NCBI RefSeq assembly: GCF_020447265.1
Contig: NZ_JAJADR010000004.1
Location: 434,001 to 498,000, forward strand
Length of the DNA stretch: 64,000 nucleotides
Direction: 5' to 3'
Source: Hymenobacter lucidus
GTDB taxonomy: Bacteria; Bacteroidota; Bacteroidia; Cytophagales; Hymenobacteraceae
The position numbers and the translations under genes were made by a program. The notes under the pieces are model-generated. The model was not told where the DNA came from, searched no databases, and saw only the letters and a program-made list of their open reading frames with translations. Of this stretch, positions 33,697-41,795 are shown one piece after another (position 1 is the first letter of the stretch; the number at the start of each line of letters is the position of its first letter).

Positions 33697-33779
33697 AAAC
33701 GGACGGGACGATTTTCAGAATCGACGGGTCCACTTTCTAAAGCGTCCCGTCGATTTTCAAAACGGACGGGACGATTTTT
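33697..33779 (+). repeat. Short repeat cluster with terminator-like hairpin before the TonB receptor
   Basis: AAACGGACGGGACGATTTT occurs at 33697-33715 and again at 33760-33778. CGTCCCGTC (33743-33751) pairs with GACGGGACG (33765-33773) and is followed by five T residues. GAATCGACGGG and CGTCCCGTCGATTTTC add partial inverted copies. The second copy thus forms an intrinsic-terminator-like stem 75 nt upstream of the receptor start. Confidence 0.6.
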
Positions 33780-33853
33780 CCGAGCCTCGCCCGTCGGCTG
33801 GGGCGACTAATACGCTGTCATTTTCTTCGACTCATTCTTTAGTACGTGTAGCT

Positions 33854-36217
33854 ATGCTTCGCTTTTTCGCGTTTCTCTCTTTGTTTTTTCTGGTTTTGAC
33901 GCCCGACGTGCGGGCTCAGTCGGCGGCGGCCAGCGGCCGGGTAACGCTGAGCGGCTACCTGAAAGATGCCGCCAACGGTGAGGCGCTGGTGGGCGCTACC
34001 ATCGTCGTAAAAAGCCTCAGCGTGGGTGCTACAGCCAACGAGTACGGCTTTTACTCCCTGACTTTGCCCAAGGGCACCTACACCGTTACCTACACCTTTC
34101 TGGGCTACGAGCCCCAGAACGTGACGCTCACGCTCAGTGAAAACCTGACCCGCTCGGTGCGCCTCGCTACCCAGGGCGTGCAAACCGGCGAGGTGGTGGT
34201 AACGGGTAAAAAGCCCGACGAGAACGTGAAAAGCACCGAAATGGGCACCACCCGTCTCGACATGAAAACCGTGAAGCTGGTGCCGGCCCTGCTGGGCGAG
34301 GTCGATGTGATTCGCAGCATTCAGCTGTTGCCGGGTATCAGCACGGTGGGCGAGGGGGCTTCAGGCTTCAACGTGCGCGGCGGCGGCGTCGACCAGAACC
34401 TGATTCTGCTCGACGAGGCCCCGATTTATAACGCCTCCCACCTGTTCGGGCTCTTCTCGACCTTCAACCCCGATGCCGTCAAGGACATCAAGCTGGTGAA
34501 GGGCGGCATTCCGGCGCAGTACGGCGGGCGGCTTTCCTCCTTGCTCGATGTGCGGATGAAGGAAGGCAACACCCAGCGCCTGGGCGTATCGGGCGGGGTG
34601 GGCCTCATCATGTCGCGCCTGGCCGTAGAAGCGCCGATTGTAAAGGATAAAGGCTCGTTTATTGTGGCCGGGCGGCGCTCCTACGGCGACTTATTCCTCA
34701 AGCTCGTACCCGACCAGAAAGACAACCAGGCCTATTTCTACGACCTCTCGGCCAAGGCCAACTACACCCTCGGCGAGAAAGACCGGGTATACGTGTCGGG
34801 CTACCTGGGGCGCGACGTATTCGCCTTTGGCAAGGCCTTCAAGAACACGCTGGGCAACCGCACCGGCACCGTGCGCTGGAACCACGTGTTCAACTCCCGG
34901 CTGTTTGCCAACGCCACAGCCCTGGTGAGCAAATATGACTACGGTCTGGGCGTGCCCGAGGGCAACCAGTCGTTTGAGTGGAAGTCGAACATCGTGAATT
35001 ACAGCCTCAAGGCCGATTTCAACTACTACCGCACGCCCCAGAGCACGCTCAACTTCGGGGCCAGCGCCATTTACTACACCTTTCTGCCCGGCCGCGTCAC
35101 GCCGCTGAGCTCCACGTCTATCTTCCGACCCATTGCCCTCGACGAGCAGCAGGCCGTGGAATACGGCGCCTATATCGACAACGAGCAGACGTTTTCGCCC
35201 CGGCTCTCGGCCCAGTACGGCCTGCGTCTGAGCATGTTCGACTTCCTGGGCGGCGGCACCGTGTACGACTACGAAGGCCCCAACGGCCGCCAGAAAACAC
35301 CGGTGAACCCGCAGCAGTACTCGAAGGGCCAACTCATCAAGCGCTACCCCAATCTGGAGCCCCGGGCCTCGCTGCGCTATGTTTTGACCGACAACAGCTC
35401 GTTGAAAGCCAGCTACAACCGCATGGTGCAGTACATCCATCTGGTGTCGAATACTACGGCCTCCTCACCGCTGGACGTGTGGACGCCGAGCACCAACAAC
35501 ATCAAGCCCGAGCATGCCGACCAAGTGGCCGTGGGCTACTTCCGCAACCTGAAGGATAACGCCTATGAGGCCTCGGTGGAAGTTTTCGGCAAGCGCATGG
35601 ATAACCAGATTGACTACATCAACGGGGCCAACACGCTGCTCAATAAGAACCTGGAAGCCGAGCTGCTCTACGGCACCGGCCGGGCCTACGGGGCTGAGTT
35701 CTACCTGAAAAAGAACGAGGGCAAGCTTACGGGCTGGGTAAGCTATACGCTGAGCCGCTCGGAGCGCAAGATTGACGGCATCAACAACAACGAGTGGTAC
35801 GTGAACAAGTACGACAAGACGCATTACCTCTCGGTCGTGGGCATTTATAGCCTCTCGGAGCGCTGGACGGTGTCGAGCACGTTTAGCTACAGCACCGGCA
35901 TTGCCACCACCTTCCCCGACTCGCGCTACGTGTACCAAGGCCTGGTGATTCCCAACGTGAACGGCGACGTGCGCAACAACTACCGCGTGCCTGCCTACCA
36001 CCGCCTCGACTTGGCCGCTACCCGCGAGGGCAAGATTGATCCGGCCAAGCGCTGGCACAGCAGCTGGACGTTCTCGGTGTACAATGCCTATGCCCGCCGC
36101 AACCCCTACAGCATCTATTTCCGGCAGAACGAGGACAACCCGGCCAAAACCGAAGCCGTGCGCCTGTCCGTGTTCGGCTCGGTGCTGCCCTCAGTGTCCT
36201 ATAATTTCAACTTCTAA
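33854..36217 (+). CDS. TonB-dependent receptor with carboxypeptidase-like N-domain
   Basis: This 787-residue outer-membrane gated transporter has a signal peptide (MLRFFAFLSLFFLVLTPDVR, cut near AQS). A CarboxypepD_reg-like domain is at ~30-115 (GRVTLSGYLKDAANGEALVG). The TonB plug is at ~120-230 (IRSIQLLPGISTVGEGASGF then NVRGGGVDQNLILLDEAPIY). The 22-stranded barrel ends in SVSYNFNF. The ATG at 33854 is chosen; the upstream frame from 33665 runs through the repeat cluster. The next gene, 28 bp away, is DUF4249, a recurrent partner of this receptor type. The ligand is unknown; it lacks a SusD partner, so polysaccharide import is less likely. Confidence 0.9.
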   Translation: MLRFFAFLSLFFLVLTPDVRAQSAAASGRVTLSGYLKDAANGEALVGATIVVKSLSVGATANEYGFYSLTLPKGTYTVTYTFLGYEPQNVTLTLSENLTRSVRLATQGVQTGEVVVTGKKPDENVKSTEMGTTRLDMKTVKLVPALLGEVDVIRSIQLLPGISTVGEGASGFNVRGGGVDQNLILLDEAPIYNASHLFGLFSTFNPDAVKDIKLVKGGIPAQYGGRLSSLLDVRMKEGNTQRLGVSGGVGLIMSRLAVEAPIVKDKGSFIVAGRRSYGDLFLKLVPDQKDNQAYFYDLSAKANYTLGEKDRVYVSGYLGRDVFAFGKAFKNTLGNRTGTVRWNHVFNSRLFANATALVSKYDYGLGVPEGNQSFEWKSNIVNYSLKADFNYYRTPQSTLNFGASAIYYTFLPGRVTPLSSTSIFRPIALDEQQAVEYGAYIDNEQTFSPRLSAQYGLRLSMFDFLGGGTVYDYEGPNGRQKTPVNPQQYSKGQLIKRYPNLEPRASLRYVLTDNSSLKASYNRMVQYIHLVSNTTASSPLDVWTPSTNNIKPEHADQVAVGYFRNLKDNAYEASVEVFGKRMDNQIDYINGANTLLNKNLEAELLYGTGRAYGAEFYLKKNEGKLTGWVSYTLSRSERKIDGINNNEWYVNKYDKTHYLSVVGIYSLSERWTVSSTFSYSTGIATTFPDSRYVYQGLVIPNVNGDVRNNYRVPAYHRLDLAATREGKIDPAKRWHSSWTFSVYNAYARRNPYSIYFRQNEDNPAKTEAVRLSVFGSVLPSVSYNFNF

Positions 36218-36245
36218 GCCTGCGGGCCCCTAACATACTTTGCAT

Positions 36246-37088
36246 ATGAACCGCATTGCCGCTTTTTTGCTTGCCGCCTGCCTGCTGCCGCTCACTGGCT
36301 GCCTCGACGTGGTAGACGTGGACATTCCCGAAGGTCGGCCCTTACTGGCCGTCGACGGCGAAATAACCGACCAACCCGGGCCGTACTACGTCACGCTCAC
36401 TAAAACGGCCCCGTACTTCGACGAGGCCGAGCTGCCCCGCGTAACCGGCGCCGTACTGACGCTGACGGACAGTGAAGGGCACAGCGAAACGCTGCGGGAA
36501 ACCAGCCCCGGCCGCTACGCCACCAGCACGCTGCAAGGCAAAATCGGTAACCAGTATGTGCTGACCATCCGGGCGGAAGGGGAGGAGTACCGGGCCGAAA
36601 CCGAAATCCGCCGCACCCCCGAAATTGACAGCATCCGGGCCGAATTCCGGGCCAAATCACCCACCGATGACGAGGGCTACTACATCCTGTACTACGGCAA
36701 GGAAACGCCCGGCGTGGGCGACTATTACCGGTTTAAAGTGTACCACAACGGGCAGCTCCTCAACCGGCCCGGCGACCTGATTGTGACCAACGACGAAATG
36801 GTGGACGGCAACTACATCAATGGCGTAGAGCTGACGGATGAGGAAGGTTCCGGGGGAATCCCGTTCAAAAAGGGCGACAAAGTGCGCGTCGAGGCCCTGT
36901 CGTTGCCCCGCGACTACTTCTACTTTCTCAACGAGATGGTAACCCAGATCAATAACGTGGGCTTGTTTTCGACGCCGCCGGCCAACGTGCGCACCAACGT
37001 CCGCAACGTGCAGCCCGGCTCCGACAAGGCCGCCGTGGGCTACTTTGCTGGCCACACCCTGCGCGCCGATTCATTGGTGATTGAATAG
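36246..37088 (+). CDS. DUF4249 lipoprotein, receptor partner
   Basis: This 280-residue outer-membrane lipoprotein has lipobox PLTGC at ~15-19. The DUF4249 pattern follows: RPLLAVDGEITDQPGPYYVT and LTKTAPY near the N-terminus, an Ig-like region (VTGAVLTLTDSEG, GNQYVLTIRAEGEEY), and the C-terminal YFYFLNEMVTQINNVGLFST with GYFAGHTL. It is translated as the second gene of the TonB receptor pair. By analogy with other receptor-lipoprotein pairs it may cap the barrel and bind ligand; the ligand is unknown. Confidence 0.85.
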   Translation: MNRIAAFLLAACLLPLTGCLDVVDVDIPEGRPLLAVDGEITDQPGPYYVTLTKTAPYFDEAELPRVTGAVLTLTDSEGHSETLRETSPGRYATSTLQGKIGNQYVLTIRAEGEEYRAETEIRRTPEIDSIRAEFRAKSPTDDEGYYILYYGKETPGVGDYYRFKVYHNGQLLNRPGDLIVTNDEMVDGNYINGVELTDEEGSGGIPFKKGDKVRVEALSLPRDYFYFLNEMVTQINNVGLFSTPPANVRTNVRNVQPGSDKAAVGYFAGHTLRADSLVIE

Positions 37089-37095
37089 ATAGTTT

Positions 37096-37243
37096 AGTTG
37101 TCAGTTGTCAGTTGTCCGGTTTGATTACTCATTGCCTTGTCATGTAAAGCTCTTCTGAAAATCAATGGCAATATTTGTGCTGCCGCTCATCATTGAGCAC
37201 TAGTCGTTTGAAACCGACAACGAACAACTGACAACCAACAACT
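37096..37243. repeat. GTTGTCA-rich imperfect inverted repeat
   Basis: AGTTGTCAGTTGTCAGTTG at 37096 onward and its imperfect reverse complement at 37211-37243 flank 88 nt. It forms the whole spacer between DUF4249 and FecR. Confidence 0.55.
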
Positions 37244-37246
37244 ATA

Positions 37247-38350
37247 ATGCTCCACTCCGAAGCCGAGGCGCCCTGGGATTTGCTGGCCAAGCACTTGGCT
37301 GGCGAAGCCATGCCCGAGGAGCTGGAGCAGCTGCGAAACTGGATAACGGCCGACCCCAAGCGGCTGGGCTTGCTCACCGACGCCACCCGCGCCTGGGAGC
37401 GGACCGGTGCCGCGCCCGTCGCCGAGCTGTTTAGTGAAGCCGACGTGGAAGCCGCCTGGCAGCGCTTCCGGCCCAAAATGACGGGTGCCAAACCGGCCGC
37501 ACCCCGCATGCAGATAAGTCGCCCCGAGCCGGACCTTGTGGAAGCCGCCGGCGCCACCGAAGCCAACGTTATTCCCCTGCGGCCCCGGCCCCTGCCTATG
37601 CTGCTGCGTATTGCCGCCACCATTCTACTGCTGATTGGGGCCGTGTATGCCTTCCAGAGCTACCGGCGCGAGTTGCTGCCGGTGCCGCCCGTGGTAGCCT
37701 CGGCCGGCGCGCAGAAGCGGCTGGTGGCCTTGCCCGACGGCAGCAAAGTGTGGCTCAACCGGCATTCTACCCTGGAATACGCCGCTGATTTCAGCGCCGG
37801 CCCGCGGGAGGTACAGCTTACGGGCGAAGCATTTTTTGACGTGCAGAAAGACCCGGAGCATCCCTTCACGGTACTGAGCGCCGAGTCGCGCACCCGGGTG
37901 CTGGGTACCTCGTTCAACGTGCGGGCCTACCCGGCCGAAGACTCGGTGGAAGTGTCGGTAGTGACGGGCAAAGTGGCTTTTGCCAGCCGCCGCAGCCACC
38001 AGGATTCGGTGCTGCTGCTGCCCGGCCAGCGCGGGGTATTGGTAGGTGTAGATCAGGATAAAAAGCCGGTGCGCCAGACAGCCACGGCCGACGCCAACTT
38101 CCGGGCCTGGCAAACCGACGAGCTGGTGTTTGATAACGCCTCCCTCAGCCACGTCATCCGGACGCTGCGCACCACTTTTGGCACCAACATTCTGGTGGCC
38201 GACAAAGCCCTGTTGAAGTGCCGCTTCACCGGCACGTTCCGCCAGCCCAACCCCGCCCAGGTGCTACAGGTGGTGAGCGTGGCCACCAATGCAACCCTGG
38301 CCGGCGACGCTGTCAATGGCTATATCCTCGGTGGCCAGGGCTGCGAGTAA
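37247..38350 (+). CDS. FecR-family anti-sigma factor with DUF4974
   Basis: This 367-residue inner-membrane regulator has an N-terminal cytoplasmic sigma-binding region (WDLLAKHLAGEAMPEELEQL), a long acidic/Pro linker, one transmembrane helix at ~122-138 (LLRIAATILLLIGAVYA), and a periplasmic FecR beta-domain. The last includes LPDGSKVWLNRHSTLEY, FDVQKDPEHPFTV, TRVLGTSFNVRAY and EVSVVTGKVAF. A C-terminal DUF4974 follows (ELVFDNASLSHVIRTL to GYILGG). It normally inhibits or licenses a sig70-family ECF factor on a signal from an STN-bearing outer-membrane protein. No sigma gene adjoins it; the STN protein does (76-bp gap). Confidence 0.9.
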   Translation: MLHSEAEAPWDLLAKHLAGEAMPEELEQLRNWITADPKRLGLLTDATRAWERTGAAPVAELFSEADVEAAWQRFRPKMTGAKPAAPRMQISRPEPDLVEAAGATEANVIPLRPRPLPMLLRIAATILLLIGAVYAFQSYRRELLPVPPVVASAGAQKRLVALPDGSKVWLNRHSTLEYAADFSAGPREVQLTGEAFFDVQKDPEHPFTVLSAESRTRVLGTSFNVRAYPAEDSVEVSVVTGKVAFASRRSHQDSVLLLPGQRGVLVGVDQDKKPVRQTATADANFRAWQTDELVFDNASLSHVIRTLRTTFGTNILVADKALLKCRFTGTFRQPNPAQVLQVVSVATNATLAGDAVNGYILGGQGCE

Positions 38351-38426
38351 TCGGTGCTGGCTTGAAGAGCTGAAAACCAGCTTTCGGCTGGCTGTTTCCC
38401 GCTTCCCAACTCTCATTCCCGCCGCT

Positions 38427-40562
38427 ATGCGGTATCTGTTTGGTCTTATCGTATGCCTGTGGCTGCTTAGCGGCGGCAGCTGGGCTCAATCCTCGGCCAG
38501 CCTGCTGGCTCGCCGGGTGAGCGTGGCTGCTACCGATGCGCCCCTGCAGCAGGTTTTGCGCGATATTGCTCGTCAGAGCGGGGTGCCGTTCAGCTACAGC
38601 AGCACGTTTATTCCGCTCCAAAAGCGCGTGACGCTGCACACCAACGGCGCCCGGCCGGTGGGCGAAGTGCTGCGGCTACTGTTTCAGAGTCGGGGCGTTT
38701 CCTACCAGGTTATCGGCAGCCAAATAGTGCTCTGGCGCACCGGCGACAAACCTCCTTTTGCTCCAGTCAGCTCCCCCAAGCCTTCTTCCAGCGCTACGCC
38801 AACTGCTGAAACGGTAGCCATGCACAAAGTTGGTCCAGCCGCCCGCCGGGGCGCAACCGCCGGCACGTCCCCGAAACGAGTAAATCCGGCCAACTACAAA
38901 ACGCGCCCGGTTGGCAGTATTAGCACGGTGACGGCCAGCACCCAGCCTACAACCTTGCAAAAGCGGCCGGCCGCACCGGTGGCGCCGGCCGCTACGCTAC
39001 CTCAAACCCTGCCGCTGCCCGCCGACACTATTCGGCGCCTTACCGCCGCACCCGACACGACAACCCCGGCCGCGCAATCGAAACTAGCCCGGCTGCGGGA
39101 AAAAGCCCGCCTTGCCGCCCAGACGGCTACTGGTGCTGTGGCCCGCACGGCCCGCCTTACCGGCCGGGCCGTGGGTAAAAGTGCCGAACAGGTAGTTGAT
39201 AAAGCTAATGCCGTGGTCGATACCATTACAGTAGCCACGGCCGGCCTGAAAGAGCCCCTGCACGACGGCGCGCGCCGCCTGGCCCAGGCCGTCAGGCGCG
39301 ACACGCTGGCCGGGCGCAGGGCTACCGTCCAGAGTGGGCTGCCGGGCCGGGACACGGTGCTGGCGCCGGTAGTAGTGCCCGTGCCCGTGGCCGCCAAAAC
39401 CTACGACCGGCACCTGGCACAGGTAGCCTTTGTGGCCCCATTGGGTAGCAACTGGCTGCGCAGTGGCCGCAGCATCAATACTTTCTCCCTGAACGTGCTG
39501 GCCGGCTACTCGGCCGGGGTGCGAGGCGCGGAAGTAGGCGGCCTAGTGAACGTAGTGCGCGACACGATGCGGGGCGTGCAGGCCGCCGGCCTTGTGAACC
39601 TCACGGGCACGGAGGCGCAGGGCGTGCAGGCGGCCGGGCTGCTGAACGTAGTGGGCGGCTCGGTGCAAGGCATTCAGGCGGCCGGCCTGCTGAACGTGGT
39701 GCGCGACGATGCCCGGGGTGTGCAGGTGGCCGGGCTCGTGAATATGGTGGGAGGCGCGGCCCGCTCCCGGCGCGGCGGCAGCCGCCCCACGCAGGCCCGT
39801 CAGCTGCTGGGGCTGCCACGCCTGCTGGCTACCGACTCGGTGGCCAGCCACCTGAGCGCACCCAGCGCCATGTCGCTGCCCGGGCCGCTGCTGCAGGCTG
39901 CCGGCCTGGCCAACCTTACCGGCACCGACATCCGGGGCCTGCAAACGGCTCCGCTGCTGAACTCAGCCCGCCGCGTGACGGGTATGCAGTTTGGCCTTGT
40001 TAACGTAGCCAAGCATGTGAAAGGCGTGCAGTTTGGCCTCATCAACGTGGCCGATTCGGTGGACGGCGTTACGCTGGGTATTATCAACATCGTGCGGCAT
40101 GGCTACCTGCACGGGGAGGTGTGGGCCAGTGAGACGCTGCCCCTGAATGCGGCCCTGAAGCTGGGCACGACGCGGTATTATACCATTCTCTCGGCTGCCA
40201 CTCAGCCCTTCGGTACCCGTATTCACTGGGCTACCGGCTTCGGTATTGGCACGGCCAGCCGGCCGCACGGGCGCTTCTCTTGGAACCTGGACCTGCTCGA
40301 CTGGTACCTGCTCAAGCAGCCGGGCACCGAGGGTACGCTGCTCTCCTATACCCAACTGCGGCCTTCTCTGGTGTGGCAGATCGAGCCCCAGGGCCACCTC
40401 GGCTTAGTCCTTTCGCCTACGCTGAATCTGGGACTGTATGAGAATGACGGGGGCGGCACCAACTCTGATTTCGGCAAAAACCAGCTGCTGCTGCTCGATA
40501 CCAAGACGGGCCAGACGCTGGTGCGGCTGTGGCCGGGCTTGCAGATTGGGCTGCGCTTTTGA
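38427..40562 (+). CDS. STN domain fused to LA_2272-like surface-repeat region
   Basis: This 711-residue exported protein has a signal peptide (YLFGLIVCLWLLSGGSWA). An STN secretin/TonB short-N domain is at ~25-95 (APLQQVLRDIARQSGVPFSY, VLRLLFQSRGVSYQVIGSQI). A long Ala/Pro/Thr-rich, partly helical linker spans ~100-320. Then repeats of GVQ-AGL-N (GVQAAGLVNLTG, GVQAAGLLNVVG, GIQAAGLLNVVR, GVQVAGLVNMVG, GMQFGLVNVAKH, GVQFGLINVAD) at ~365-560 resemble the LA_2272 surface repeat. A beta-strand-rich C-terminus ends GLQIGLRF, like an outer-membrane barrel. STN next to FecR suggests signalling from the outer membrane, but the usual receptor barrel is replaced. Confidence 0.78.
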   Translation: MRYLFGLIVCLWLLSGGSWAQSSASLLARRVSVAATDAPLQQVLRDIARQSGVPFSYSSTFIPLQKRVTLHTNGARPVGEVLRLLFQSRGVSYQVIGSQIVLWRTGDKPPFAPVSSPKPSSSATPTAETVAMHKVGPAARRGATAGTSPKRVNPANYKTRPVGSISTVTASTQPTTLQKRPAAPVAPAATLPQTLPLPADTIRRLTAAPDTTTPAAQSKLARLREKARLAAQTATGAVARTARLTGRAVGKSAEQVVDKANAVVDTITVATAGLKEPLHDGARRLAQAVRRDTLAGRRATVQSGLPGRDTVLAPVVVPVPVAAKTYDRHLAQVAFVAPLGSNWLRSGRSINTFSLNVLAGYSAGVRGAEVGGLVNVVRDTMRGVQAAGLVNLTGTEAQGVQAAGLLNVVGGSVQGIQAAGLLNVVRDDARGVQVAGLVNMVGGAARSRRGGSRPTQARQLLGLPRLLATDSVASHLSAPSAMSLPGPLLQAAGLANLTGTDIRGLQTAPLLNSARRVTGMQFGLVNVAKHVKGVQFGLINVADSVDGVTLGIINIVRHGYLHGEVWASETLPLNAALKLGTTRYYTILSAATQPFGTRIHWATGFGIGTASRPHGRFSWNLDLLDWYLLKQPGTEGTLLSYTQLRPSLVWQIEPQGHLGLVLSPTLNLGLYENDGGGTNSDFGKNQLLLLDTKTGQTLVRLWPGLQIGLRF

Positions 40563-40779
40563 GTGGCGCTGGTTATTGCTCAGAACCGTGTAATACCAGA
40601 TAAATGATAAGTCGCTTTGTCGGATATACTGCCTGCGGGCGTATTGTAATAAAAAGATACGATATAAAAAATACCCACTTCTGGCGATTGTGAGGGGCAA
40701 GGGGCCGATTTACTTTTGACTGTGCCGAACCGTGTACTACGCGGTAGCACCTTCTTCAGTTTCAATCATTTCAAGCTCC
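40563..40779. other. 217-bp gap with promoter of the adhesin operon
   Basis: AT-rich between 40590 and 40680, with no hairpin of note. It carries the promoter at 40688-40718. Confidence 0.5.
40688..40718 (+). promoter_or_regulatory. Promoter of the beta-helix/adhesin genes
   Basis: TTG (40688-40690), 20 nt, then TACTTTTG (40711-40718) is a full Bacteroidota consensus promoter 61 nt before the start codon. Confidence 0.7.
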
Positions 40780-41757
40780 ATGAAAAAAATCCTAACTCTC
40801 CTTTGCAGCTGCTTTACCGCCGCTATGCTGATTGCCACCTCCGCCGAAGCCAAAGTGTGGCGCGTGGACAACAACACCGGCACCCCCGGCGACTTCACTA
40901 CGGCTACTGCCGCCGTTACCAGCAGCAGCGTAGCCTCCGGCGACACGCTGTACTTCAACGGCTCGGCCACGGACTACGGTAGCGCCACGCTAACTAAGAA
41001 GCTGGTCATGATTGGGCCAGGCTATTTCCTGAACGAAAACCCGGAAACGCAGGTGGTGACCCAAACGGCAAGGCTAAGCAACATCGTTTTAAATCCTGGC
41101 TCGCAGGGGTCAGAGGTAATGGGCTTTGAAGGTGTTTCGTGCGATATCCGGACGAGCAACATTGTGATGCGGCGCAATAAGGACTGCTATGCCTACATCG
41201 GCTACTATATCAGCACGGGTGTCAGCAACGTCTTTGTTTCGCAGAATTACATCTACGCTGTCTATGTTGGCTCGAGCTGCACCAACGTTTTTATCACCAA
41301 CAACTACATCTTTTCCAGCGGCATCAGCAGCTCTACTACTGCCGTCATTCACGTGGCCCAGAACGTTATTAACGGCCCGGGTATCACGACCTACAACTCG
41401 TTCGTGTACAACAACATCATGAACAGCGGCTCGGTGAGCGGCACCGGCAACTCGTACAACAACAATCTGTGCAACGGTACCCAGTTTGCGGCCGGCAACG
41501 GCAACGTGCAGAATGTGACGATGACCAACGTTTTCGTGGGCACGGGCTCCACGGATGGCAAGTGGAAGCTCAAAGCCGGCTCGCCGGCCCTGGGTGCGGG
41601 TATCAATGGCGAAGAGTGCGGCATGTTTGGCGGCAACGAGCCCTACATCCTGAGCGGCCTGCCCCCAATTCCGGCTATCTGGTCGTTTTCGCAGCCTTCG
41701 ATTGTGCCGGCTTCGGGCACGCTGCAGATCCGCATCAAGGCCAACGCACACAACTAA
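40780..41757 (+). CDS. Secreted parallel beta-helix protein
   Basis: This 325-residue exported protein has a signal peptide (LTLLCSCFTAAMLIATSAEA). The opening VWRVDNNTGTPGDFTT and repeated short Asn/Ser/Val-rich turns (SNIVMRRNKDCYAYIGYY, SNVFVSQNYIYAVYV, TNVFITNNYIFSSG, SFVYNNIMNSGSV, NSYNNNLCNG) are the classic right-handed parallel beta-helix signature of pectate-lyase-like folds. The end LKAGSPALGAGINGEECGMF is common in such Bacteroidota surface proteins. There is no clear catalytic lyase motif, so binding rather than cleavage is likely. It lies 38 bp upstream of the giant T9SS protein and shares its promoter. Confidence 0.82.
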   Translation: MKKILTLLCSCFTAAMLIATSAEAKVWRVDNNTGTPGDFTTATAAVTSSSVASGDTLYFNGSATDYGSATLTKKLVMIGPGYFLNENPETQVVTQTARLSNIVLNPGSQGSEVMGFEGVSCDIRTSNIVMRRNKDCYAYIGYYISTGVSNVFVSQNYIYAVYVGSSCTNVFITNNYIFSSGISSSTTAVIHVAQNVINGPGITTYNSFVYNNIMNSGSVSGTGNSYNNNLCNGTQFAAGNGNVQNVTMTNVFVGTGSTDGKWKLKAGSPALGAGINGEECGMFGGNEPYILSGLPPIPAIWSFSQPSIVPASGTLQIRIKANAHN

Positions 41758-41795
41758 GGTCGGTTTCCGTCCTATCCCGATTTTTCGCAGGATAA

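Noticed and set aside
33665..33853. N-terminal extension of the TonB receptor frame
   Set aside because: It is encoded by the repeat cluster (repeating NGRDDF/FQN) and lacks a signal peptide; the ATG at 33854 gives a normal signal sequence.
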